Shown here: in pieces, positions 8,764 to 15,524 of the stretch | Numbering within the stretch: position 1 is the first letter of the stretch | Layout of the letters: the number at the start of each line of letters is the position of its first letter | Program-made: the position numbers and the translations under genes | Notes under the pieces: model-generated | The model's input: the letters and a program-made list of their open reading frames with translations, nothing else | Told to the model about the DNA's origin: nothing | The model's database searches: none | Assembly: GCF_002374835.1 (NCBI RefSeq) | Contig: NZ_NWVD01000011.1 | Span: 1 to 64,000, forward strand | Direction: 5' to 3' | DNA: 64,000 bases | Source of the DNA: Sphingomonas ginsenosidimutans | GTDB lineage: Bacteria > Pseudomonadota > Alphaproteobacteria > Sphingomonadales > Sphingomonadaceae

Positions 8764-10107
8764 TCAAAACGCCCCGTGCAGGCGCACCGCGAATATATCG
8801 GCCGGGCCGCGGTCGCGGTTGTAGCCGGGGTTGGCAATATGCTGACAATCTAGCGAAATCTCGACCCCGCGGGTCGCGACCAGCTTGTAATATGCCTCGC
8901 CGATATATTCCGGGCTGGGATGCGGCAGCCTCCCGTCTCCGACCAAAACGCCGAGGCCGCCGGCGTCGAGATAGCGTTGATGCACGCGGCTGATACCGTT
9001 GACGACGATCACTGCGCCCGCCGTGTCGCTCAACCGGCCCCACCCTGCCCCGTTCAGCGCGAGGCCGAGCTGGGCAGTGCGATCAATGTCGGTAAAGTCA
9101 TAGGGTTCGACCTGACCGTCGGCGATCCCGGCCCGCCCGAACACACCCAGGGTGTCGGTCAGCGCCTGCTCGGCGTTGATACTGATCCCGGCCCGCGCGC
9201 GGCGACGGCGGACCAGTGCCATATCGACGCCAGCTCCGGTCCGGGCGGCAGCCGCCAGCGCATCGTCGAAGCGGCCGAAGCGCCCGCGGTTCCGGAACAG
9301 CGTCACCCGGACCGCGCCGGGCCGTCCCGCAAGCATCTGACGGTGCTCGATTTCCGCGTCCAGCTGATATTGGCGGAACGCCGTCTCCAGCGTTTCGCCG
9401 TTCGGCACCTTCGAAAGGTTGAACGCGCCGAGCCGTAGCGTCCATGCGCCGCGATACGCTTCGGCGGCAATCCCGGTGGTATAGCCCCAGGCATCGGCGG
9501 CATAATCGAACGTGCCCGCATCGACCGCCGACCAATTGAGGAAATCGCCCCGCGGATCATGCGCATAGCTGTTGGTGTCGAACACATCGCCGACGCCGAT
9601 CTTGCCCGCGGTCAGCACGAGGCGGTCGCTCGCGCGCGATCCGGCAGCCGCGCCGCCCAGCGCGATGGTCTGGCGGAGATACAGCCGCTGGAGCCGCAGA
9701 TACGGACGCCGACGGCCGACCTTGTACGCCTCCGCGCTCGGGAAGCCGGCGACGCCCAGCGTGTTCGACAGGCCGAAGCCCTGGTCGATCTCCGGACTTA
9801 CCCACAATTCGCTCCCGGCCCATGGCCGCACCCCGGCAAAGAGCGTGACGTCGACCGTCTCCCTCGCCTGTCGCGGCGTCAGGCTGTTCGCGCCGGCATA
9901 GGGGGACGCGAAGCCCGGCGTGCCTTGCAGGACGAACGTCGCCTGCCCGCGGATCGCGATCCGCTCGCCCTCCGGTATCCCGTCGGCCGGGGTCGCAGGC
10001 GCCACCACGGCGGGCGGGCTACCCTGAACGGACTGGGCGCGGGCGGGGGCGTGGAGTGTCAGGCCGGCGAGCGCACAAGCGCCTGCCGTCGCGAGAAGCC
10101 GGGTCAT
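8764..10107 (-). CDS. OprB-like outer-membrane porin
   Basis: 447 residues with a signal peptide (MTRLLATAGACALAGLTLHA..ARAQ, cleavage near residue 24), then alternating amphipathic strands typical of a beta-barrel and a final Phe (RLHGAF), the usual outer-membrane assembly signal. Segments such as VSPEIDQGFGLSNTLGVAG and DTNSYAHDPRGDFLNWS are characteristic of the carbohydrate-selective porin OprB superfamily. AGGGGA precedes the ATG. It follows the Nramp-related gene by 25 bases on the same strand, so it may pass metal ions rather than sugars. A comparable pairing of an outer-membrane channel with an Nramp transporter is known in rhizobia for Mn2+ (MnoP/MntH). The substrate is inference only. 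Confidence 0.8.
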   Translation of the reverse strand: MTRLLATAGACALAGLTLHAPARAQSVQGSPPAVVAPATPADGIPEGERIAIRGQATFVLQGTPGFASPYAGANSLTPRQARETVDVTLFAGVRPWAGSELWVSPEIDQGFGLSNTLGVAGFPSAEAYKVGRRRPYLRLQRLYLRQTIALGGAAAGSRASDRLVLTAGKIGVGDVFDTNSYAHDPRGDFLNWSAVDAGTFDYAADAWGYTTGIAAEAYRGAWTLRLGAFNLSKVPNGETLETAFRQYQLDAEIEHRQMLAGRPGAVRVTLFRNRGRFGRFDDALAAAARTGAGVDMALVRRRRARAGISINAEQALTDTLGVFGRAGIADGQVEPYDFTDIDRTAQLGLALNGAGWGRLSDTAGAVIVVNGISRVHQRYLDAGGLGVLVGDGRLPHPSPEYIGEAYYKLVATRGVEISLDCQHIANPGYNRDRGPADIFAVRLHGAF

Positions 10108-10132
10108 GGACTATCCCCTTGAACGGTGACGG

Positions 10133-11788
10133 TTACAGCCGCTGCGTCAGTGCCAGATGGATGATGCGGACGAGGACGAGGCCGCCCGCCACGACGAGGT
10201 AGAGCCGAAGGATGCCAAGCCACAGCCGCTCACCGCGTCCCAGCATCGCCGGCGCAAGCGCGTGGAGCGGCGGCATCCGCCACTCGGCCTTGCGGGTGCG
10301 ATCGATGGCCTCCCCACCAGTGCCGACGAAAAGGCGCAGCGCGAACCAGCCGATCAGCGCCGCCGACGATCCGCCCCCCAGGATCGACAGCATCGTGACG
10401 GCGCTCAGATCGGGGAACAGCACGGAGGCCGTCAGCACCACCGACAGCAGGACCAGCACCGTGATCACCGCGCCGGTGAAAAGGTTGAGCCAGCGCCCGT
10501 TGCGCCATGGCCCCAGCACCGCTTCGTCGTTGCAGAGCAGCAGCAAGAACACGGTCGCGCTGGGTAGCAGGACCCCGGCGAGCGACTGTACCGCATTGGT
10601 CAGCAGGCCCAGCGGCGTGCCCGGGATCAGCACCAGCGCCGCAGCGATCGCAATCAGGCCAGCGAACACGAGGTAAAAGGCGATCGACTCCCGGGGCGAA
10701 CGATGCAGCGAGTGCCGGATGCCAAAGGTATCGCCGATCGCATAAGCGGTGCTGAGCGAGACGGCCGCCGCACCGATGATGGACGCGTCGATCAGCGCGA
10801 TGGCGAAGAGGATACCCATCAGGCGCCCCGAATGCGCCGCGATGCCGCGCGCGACGGCCCCGGCATCGGTAAACTGGCCGATGCCCCCGGTGCCGGCAAA
10901 CGCGGCGGCGGTGAACGCCATCATCGCCACCGCGCCGACGATGACGACCGCGATGCCGATCCACAGGTCGACCCGGCTATAGGCCATGAAGTGCGGACCG
11001 ATGCGCTTGTCGATCAGGTAGCTTTGCTGGAAAAACAGCTGCCAGGGCGCCACGGTGGTGCCGACGATCGCGATGATGAGCAGCATCACGTCCGCCAGAT
11101 GGCCGCGCGCCGGCAGTCCGGGGACGACGAAATCGTGGACGAGCCTGCTTGCCGGCGGGTGGACGGTGACGGCGATCGGGATCAGCAGCAGCGAGCCGAA
11201 CACCAGCACCATCATGAAACGCTCGAACCGCCGGAAGCTGCCGGTGCTGGCCGCCGCGACGATCAGCGGCGCGGCGACGAGCACCCCCGCGACGCGGGGA
11301 ACGCCGAGATAGTCGAGGCCGAGCGTGATGCCGATGAACTCGGTAACGATCGTCAGCGCATTGAGCAGGAACAGGTCGATGACGCTGAAGGCACCCCAGA
11401 ACGTGCCGAAGCGCTGGAAGATCAGCCGGGCATGGCCGACGCCCGTCACCGCGCCGAGCCGCAGCACCATCTCCTGATTCACATACAGGACCGGTACCAG
11501 CAGCAACAACGTCCAGAGCAGCGACGTGCCGTAATTCTGCCCGGCCTGCGTATAGGTGCCGAACGCACCCGCATCATTGTCGCCGACCATGACGATCAGG
11601 CCGGGTCCCACGATCGCGGCCAGCGTCACGAGCCGCCGCCGCCACCCGCGCCGTGCGCCGGTGTCGGCTTCGGCAATGGTGCCGAAGGCGCCGATGATAT
11701 CGCCCTTGTGGGCGTCGTCCAGATGGGCGGTCGCGCGCATATCGCGCGCACCGCCCGGGCCGGTGATGGCCGGGTTGTGCATGTTCAT
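10133..11788 (-). CDS. Nramp-related divalent metal transporter with altered metal-site motifs
   Basis: 551 residues from the ATG at 11788 (GGAG 8 bases upstream; the longer frame to 11899 lacks conservation). There is a hydrophilic N-terminus of ~50 residues, then about 11 helices. The TM1 equivalent reads GDNDAGAFGTYTQAG (69-83): canonical Nramp DPGN becomes DAGA (72-75). In TM6 the MPH motif of MntH is replaced by APW (247-249). These changes remove the soft-metal Met ligand and the Asn, as in the Nramp-related Mg2+ transporters (NRMT), so Mg2+ or another hard cation is a plausible substrate (inference). It probably forms an operon with the downstream porin. The RcnR-type repressor lies divergently about 480 bases away. 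Confidence 0.85.
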   Translation of the reverse strand: MNMHNPAITGPGGARDMRATAHLDDAHKGDIIGAFGTIAEADTGARRGWRRRLVTLAAIVGPGLIVMVGDNDAGAFGTYTQAGQNYGTSLLWTLLLLVPVLYVNQEMVLRLGAVTGVGHARLIFQRFGTFWGAFSVIDLFLLNALTIVTEFIGITLGLDYLGVPRVAGVLVAAPLIVAAASTGSFRRFERFMMVLVFGSLLLIPIAVTVHPPASRLVHDFVVPGLPARGHLADVMLLIIAIVGTTVAPWQLFFQQSYLIDKRIGPHFMAYSRVDLWIGIAVVIVGAVAMMAFTAAAFAGTGGIGQFTDAGAVARGIAAHSGRLMGILFAIALIDASIIGAAAVSLSTAYAIGDTFGIRHSLHRSPRESIAFYLVFAGLIAIAAALVLIPGTPLGLLTNAVQSLAGVLLPSATVFLLLLCNDEAVLGPWRNGRWLNLFTGAVITVLVLLSVVLTASVLFPDLSAVTMLSILGGGSSAALIGWFALRLFVGTGGEAIDRTRKAEWRMPPLHALAPAMLGRGERLWLGILRLYLVVAGGLVLVRIIHLALTQRL

Positions 11789-12028
11789 GGCACGAACTCC
11801 GCGTGCGTCGGTCGGATCGGGTGCGGGGCAGATCAGGCGGCTGGCGAAGCCGCCCCGGTTCGCCGCTTCCTGTCGTCGCCGGCAAGCACGGGGCGCCATG
11901 CGGCAAGGCGGACGCGCCGGCTCAACGGCTCGGCGCGACGATGGTCGGCGTGTCGCTCGACACGCGGTATATCCAGGGTCATGTCACGACATCCTCGGTT
12001 CCGGTTTGTTCCGGTCCGGGAAATCGTC

Positions 12029-12049
12029 GCCACCGTATCAGACGGTGGC
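12029..12049. promoter_or_regulatory. Perfect 8-bp hairpin at the end of a possible leader ORF
   Basis: GCCACCGT (12029-12036), loop ATCAG, ACGGTGGC (12042-12049). On the minus strand the stop codon of the 36-codon ORF (12038-12148) lies in the loop. Only a short T stretch follows on that strand, so it is a weak terminator or an attenuator-like structure at best. It lies 240 bases upstream of the Nramp-related start. Confidence 0.45.
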
Positions 12050-12148
12050 CGCGCCCTCCGCGACCGGTTCATATCCGGCGATGCCGATCAGCGGAGCAAC
12101 GCTCCTACTGTCGCCCTCGCCGGACATGGGGGTAGATCGGGTGTTCAT
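12038..12148 (-). CDS. Possible 36-codon small ORF / leader peptide upstream of the Nramp-related gene
   Basis: The minus strand has AAGGA five bases before an ATG at 12148 and an ORF of 36 codons (MNTRSTPMSGEGDSRSVAPL to EGAATV) that stops inside a perfect hairpin. It is the only ORF with a good ribosome site in the 480-base space between the Nramp-related gene and the repressor. It lies downstream, on the minus strand, of the palindromic operator at 12225-12246. I recognise no homologue. It could be a leader peptide, a small membrane-independent protein, or chance. The remaining stretch 11789-12028 shows nothing I can name. Confidence 0.3.
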   Translation of the reverse strand: MNTRSTPMSGEGDSRSVAPLIGIAGYEPVAEGAATV

Positions 12149-12224
12149 CGTCGTCCTTGTCAGTGGGCACGCAGCCGCGCGCACCGTCATCGAGTCGCGA
12201 ACCTCCGCGCCCGATGGACGCCAC

Positions 12225-12246
12225 ATACCTATCCCGGGTATAGGAT
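12225..12246. promoter_or_regulatory. Candidate operator for the RcnR/CsoR-type repressor
   Basis: An imperfect inverted repeat centred on CCCGGG: ATACCTATCCC followed by GGGTATAGGAT, with ATACC/GGTAT and CCTAT/ATAGG as nested half-sites. It ends 22 bases before the repressor ATG at 12269, a position suited to autoregulation. G/C-tract-centred sites flanked by A/T are what CsoR/RcnR proteins bind (family knowledge). It also lies upstream of the minus-strand small ORF and Nramp-related gene. Confidence 0.5.
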
Positions 12247-12268
12247 CAAGCCGTAATACGGAGCAGGC

Positions 12269-12547
12269 ATGAGCCACGTCGAAAAAGAGAAGAAGAAGCT
12301 GCTGAATCGCCTCAGGCGCATGCGCGGACAGATCGAGGCGATCGAGCGGGCAGTCGAAGAGGACAGCGAGTGTGCGCGCGTGCTGCAACAGGCGACGGCG
12401 TGCCGCGGGGCGCTCGATGGGTTCATCGCCGAGGTGATCGAAGACCACATCCGCGAGCATCTGGTCGATCCCGCATCGCCAGCGGACAGCCCCCAGCGCG
12501 CCGCTGCCGAAGAACTGGTCGAGATCGTGCATGCGTATCTGACCTGA
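12269..12547 (+). CDS. RcnR-type metal-sensing transcriptional repressor (CsoR/RcnR family)
   Basis: 92 residues, all-helical, the usual length of the DUF156 family (CsoR, RcnR, FrmR), which bind DNA as tetramers and release it on binding metal or formaldehyde. All four positions of the E. coli RcnR Ni/Co site are present with the same numbering: His3, Cys35, His60 and His64. FrmR proteins have Glu at position 64, so this looks like a metal sensor of the RcnR class. DNA-contact basics are N-terminal (KEKKKLLNRLRRMRGQ). A palindrome lies directly upstream. Likely targets are itself and perhaps the divergent Nramp-related/porin genes (inference). Confidence 0.85.
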   Translation: MSHVEKEKKKLLNRLRRMRGQIEAIERAVEEDSECARVLQQATACRGALDGFIAEVIEDHIREHLVDPASPADSPQRAAAEELVEIVHAYLT

Positions 12548-12595
12548 GGCGCGCGCCACGGACCGGAACCCCGCCGGAAAGCGGTCGTTCGGCGC

Positions 12596-12823
12596 CGACA
12601 GTCCGATCGTCACCCGCCCCCCTTGCCGCCGCCGCCTTCGCGATGGCATGCGCCTCTACCGCGCCCGCCCAGGTGGCGACGGCGACGGCGCAGGAGGACG
12701 ACGCCGAGGCCAGCCCCGACGTCGTCATCACCGGAGCGCGGATCGACAGGGCCGGGTTCGACGCGCCCACCCCGACGACGATCATCGGCGGCGACACGCT
12801 GCTGGTCGGCAATTGCCCGAGCA
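12596..12823 (+). pseudogene. TonB-dependent receptor N-terminal fragment
   Basis: The forward frame encodes a signal-peptide-like APLAAAAFAMACASTAPAQ, then DVVITGARIDRAGFDAPTPT and TIIGGDTLLVGN, the standard start of a sphingomonad TonB-dependent receptor (TonB box, start of plug domain). The match stops abruptly at about 12823, where antisense LysR sequence begins, and no good start codon precedes it. The barrel (over 700 residues in the family) is absent. It is the left side of a deletion scar. Confidence 0.6.
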
Positions 12824-12905
12824 TGACATTGCGCACCGCTGCTGATCGCGAGAAGCAGCGCGTGTCGCACAGGCTGACGAAGTCTTCGAGCTGCTTCAGG
12901 TCCAT
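12824..12905 (-). pseudogene. LysR-family regulator N-terminal fragment
   Basis: From the ATG at 12905 the minus strand reads MDLKQLEDFVSLCDTRCFSR then SAAVRNV, the typical first ~27 residues of LysR HTH regulators (relatives continue TQPAFSRRIQALE). The match ends at about 12824, exactly where the receptor fragment on the other strand ends. The rest of the HTH and the effector domain are missing. The two fragments are joined tail-to-tail, so one deletion probably removed both gene bodies. 12906-13072 is the promoter and leader region of the next gene, with no other feature seen. Confidence 0.6.
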
Positions 12906-13072
12906 CGGCCGCGCGTGATAGCGTGGATGCCTCCAGTCTGGTCCGGCGGCGCCCAGCTTGTCAAAGTGTGCGGCGGCGGACCGTCCGGACGTTCGCTTTG
13001 CGGCGGTGTCGACGTCTTCGACCGATATTGACCCATCGGTGTCCGACGCGATGCCCAAGGGAGAATGCGGCA

Positions 13073-14209
13073 ATGCCTGAGCGTGTGGACGTCATCATCA
13101 TCGGCGGCGGGATCGCCGGCATCTCTGCGGCGGCACGGATCGCGCGGCACGCCAGCGCGGTCGTGCTGGAGGGGGAATCGGCGCTGGGCTATCATTCGTC
13201 GGGACGCAGCGCGACCTTCTATCATTTCGGCATCGGCAACGACGCGGTCCGGGGGATGACCGCGGCCAGCAGTGACTTCTTCGCCGCCCCGCCTGCCGAT
13301 TATGCCGATGGGCCGCTGTGGACGGAAAAGCCCGCGCTGTTCATCGCCGACCGCGCGTCTTTGCCCGATCTTGAAGCCCTGCACGCCGAAATGGATCGCT
13401 TCGTCGACACGATCGAGCGGGTCGATGCGGCGGCCGCCACCGCGATCGTGCCGGTGCTGAAGACCAGCGGCGACGGCGTCGTGGCCGCTCTCCTCGACAG
13501 CGGCGGACGCAAGCTCGACGCCGATGCGATGCTACAGGCCAATGCGCGCGCGTTTCGCCGTGCCGGCGGCACGATCCGGTTCGATTCGCCGGTGGCCGGC
13601 CTCGCCTTCGATGGCGGTCGCTGGACGGTGGACACGCCCGGCGCCACCTATTCGGCGCGCATCGTCGTGAATGCGGCGGGCGCCTGGGCGGATGCGGTGG
13701 CGGGCATGGCCGGCGTCCGCCCGCTAGGTCTCACGCCGCTGCGACGCACGATCATCGGCTTCGACCCGCCGGACGGGCTGGCTATCGCCGACTGGCCGTT
13801 CCTGAAGACGGTCAGCGACGACGGCTTCTACATGCTGCCCGACGCGGGTCGTCTGCTCGCGTCGCCGATGGACGTGACGCCGTGCGATCCGTGCGACGTC
13901 CAGCCCGACGATTACGATATCGCGCTGGCCGCATGGCGGGTCGAGCAAGCCACGACGCTTACCGTCGGGCGGGTGGCGACCCGCTGGGCCGGGCTGCGCA
14001 GCTTCGTGCGCGACAAGGTACCCACCGCAGGCTTCGCCCCCGCTACGCCCGGATTCTTCTGGCTGGCCGGACAGGGTGGCTATGGCTTGCAGACATCGCC
14101 GGCGATGGCGCGGGCGGTGGAATCGCTGATGTTCGACCTGCCCTGGCCCGCAGAACTGGAGCAGCGCCGCGTGCGCCCCGAACAGATACGCCCCGAACGG
14201 CTGTTCTGA
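13073..14209 (+). CDS. FAD-dependent D-amino-acid dehydrogenase-like oxidoreductase (DauA-like)
   Basis: 378 residues from the ATG at 13073 (GGGAG upstream). The N-terminal dinucleotide-binding motif is VIIIGGGIAGISAAARIA (about 7-24). It is followed by GYHSSGRSATFYHFGIGND, the segment that distinguishes D-arginine dehydrogenase DauA and relatives of the DAO fold. The length also fits DauA (about 375). The C-terminal WLAGQGGYGLQTSPAMAR is the second FAD contact. It probably oxidises a D-amino acid to the 2-oxo acid. No partner (DauB/DauR) is adjacent, so the substrate stays open. It lies next to the deletion scar and convergent with the ROK gene. Confidence 0.82.
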   Translation: MPERVDVIIIGGGIAGISAAARIARHASAVVLEGESALGYHSSGRSATFYHFGIGNDAVRGMTAASSDFFAAPPADYADGPLWTEKPALFIADRASLPDLEALHAEMDRFVDTIERVDAAAATAIVPVLKTSGDGVVAALLDSGGRKLDADAMLQANARAFRRAGGTIRFDSPVAGLAFDGGRWTVDTPGATYSARIVVNAAGAWADAVAGMAGVRPLGLTPLRRTIIGFDPPDGLAIADWPFLKTVSDDGFYMLPDAGRLLASPMDVTPCDPCDVQPDDYDIALAAWRVEQATTLTVGRVATRWAGLRSFVRDKVPTAGFAPATPGFFWLAGQGGYGLQTSPAMARAVESLMFDLPWPAELEQRRVRPEQIRPERLF

Positions 14210-14266
14210 AAGTATCTGCTTCGCCCCCTCCGCGGCGGGGAACAGGTAAAGCCGCCGCCGGCCCGG

Positions 14267-15400
14267 TCAGCTTCGCATGATGGATGAGTGGATCGGCAGC
14301 AAGGCCGCGCCCAGCGCCGAGCCCGCGCCGCCCAGCTGCGAAATCTCGATCGCGCAGCGACCGGTCTCGCTTTCGGCGGTGTGATCGCCCCAGATGATCG
14401 CACGCCGGTTGAGCCGTTCCGCCAGCCCGTTCATGATCGCCGCCGGCAGCGGCGACATCAGGCGGATCGCGCCGGGTTCCAGCCAGGCCAGCGCGGAATT
14501 GATGGTCATCAGCAACTGGTCGGCGGCGCGATCAAGCCAGCGTTCGATCACCGCTTCGTAGCCGGGGATCGCCGTGGCGAAGTCGGCGAGCGACCGGACA
14601 TCGCATCCCGCCGCCTGCAGCGTCGCGATCAGGTCAAGCGTTGTGGGACGCGGGCGATCGCCGGGATAGAACATGCCGATCTCCCCCGCACTCCCCGATT
14701 CGCCGCGCATCAGCCGTCCTTCGTGGATGATCCCCGCGCCCACGCCATGCCCCAGCAGGATGACGACGGCGGTGGTGCAGCGCCGGATCAGCCCGCCAAG
14801 ATAATATTCGGCCAGCGCGGCGGCCGTGGCGTCATTCTCGATCCATACCGGCTGGTGGAGCGCATCCTGGAAAATGTCGCGCAACGGCGCGTCCTTCCAC
14901 CCCGGCAGGTTGCGCACGATGTGCCAGCGGTTTCCGTCACGCGACAGCGCCGGCCCCGGCGCCGCGAAGCCAACCCCGTAGAGGTGCCCACCAAGCAGCC
15001 GATGTTCCAGCGCCAGTTGATGGATCCGGCGGTCGATGTGCCGCGCGAAGCCCGGCGGATCGGTCAATTCGATCGTCTCGGAGGTCAGCGCGATGACGCC
15101 GCCAGCATAATCGACCACCGCGATCTCCAGGATGCCGGCATACAGCGCCAGCCCGATCGCATATCCGCCCGCCGGTGAGATGCGCAGCGGTATGGTGGGC
15201 CGCCCCCGCCCCGCCAGAGCCTCCGACGGCAGTTCCTCGATCAGCCCCTGCGCCAGCAACGCCTGGGTCAGCCGCGATACCGCCGCGTTGCTCAGCCGCA
15301 ACGTGTGGGCGAGCGCGGAGCGTGACTGCGCCCCGCCGGTCCGCAGCTGCCACAACAGCCGCTTCTCCTCGTCCAGCAGTATCTGTTCGGCGCGTCTCAT
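14267..15400 (-). CDS. ROK-family transcriptional regulator
   Basis: 377 residues. An N-terminal winged HTH of the NagC/Mlc/XylR type (LLWQLRTGGAQSRSALAHT, then RLSNAAVSRLTQALLAQGLI) is followed by a ROK ATPase-like domain (GVGFAAPGPALS; IENDATAAALAEYYLGG; ILLGHGVGAGIIHEG). The usual ROK zinc motif CxCGxxGC, expected after GSAGEIG, is absent; a shorter segment FYPGDRPRPTT takes its place. It is divergent from the TonB-dependent receptor gene with palindromes between them, so it is likely its repressor, responding to a sugar-like ligand (inference). Confidence 0.88.
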   Translation of the reverse strand: MRRAEQILLDEEKRLLWQLRTGGAQSRSALAHTLRLSNAAVSRLTQALLAQGLIEELPSEALAGRGRPTIPLRISPAGGYAIGLALYAGILEIAVVDYAGGVIALTSETIELTDPPGFARHIDRRIHQLALEHRLLGGHLYGVGFAAPGPALSRDGNRWHIVRNLPGWKDAPLRDIFQDALHQPVWIENDATAAALAEYYLGGLIRRCTTAVVILLGHGVGAGIIHEGRLMRGESGSAGEIGMFYPGDRPRPTTLDLIATLQAAGCDVRSLADFATAIPGYEAVIERWLDRAADQLLMTINSALAWLEPGAIRLMSPLPAAIMNGLAERLNRRAIIWGDHTAESETGRCAIEISQLGGAGSALGAALLPIHSSIMRS

Positions 15401-15449
15401 GGCAAGGCGCCGATACCAGCCGTCCCCGCCTTTCGCGATTAATTTTCGC

Positions 15450-15466
15450 CGGAATAAATAATTCCG
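15450..15466. promoter_or_regulatory. Palindrome in the ROK regulator / receptor intergenic region
   Basis: CGGAATAAATAATTCCG: perfect 6-base arms (CGGAAT/ATTCCG) around AAATA, midway between the ROK start (15400) and the receptor start (15525). ROK regulators bind AT-rich palindromes with TT..AA cores, so this is the best operator candidate. A looser TTAATTTTCGC lies just to the left. Confidence 0.5.
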
Positions 15467-15513
15467 TCACGCGCGCCCACCATCCGCGCCGGCGACACAC
15501 AGGGTCTCCAGGG

Positions 15514-15523
15514 GGAATATTCC
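15514..15523. promoter_or_regulatory. GGAATATTCC palindrome overlapping the receptor ribosome-binding site
   Basis: A perfect 10-base palindrome one base before the ATG at 15525. It repeats the GGAAT/ATTCC arms of the 15450-15466 site without the 5-base spacer. The GGGGG just upstream is the likely Shine-Dalgarno sequence, so the palindrome sits between it and the start codon. Confidence 0.4.
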
Positions 15524-15524
15524 G

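Noticed and set aside
10703..12256. Forward ORF of 517 codons
   Set aside because: Antisense to the Nramp-related gene; rich in Asp/Arg/Gln, no domain.
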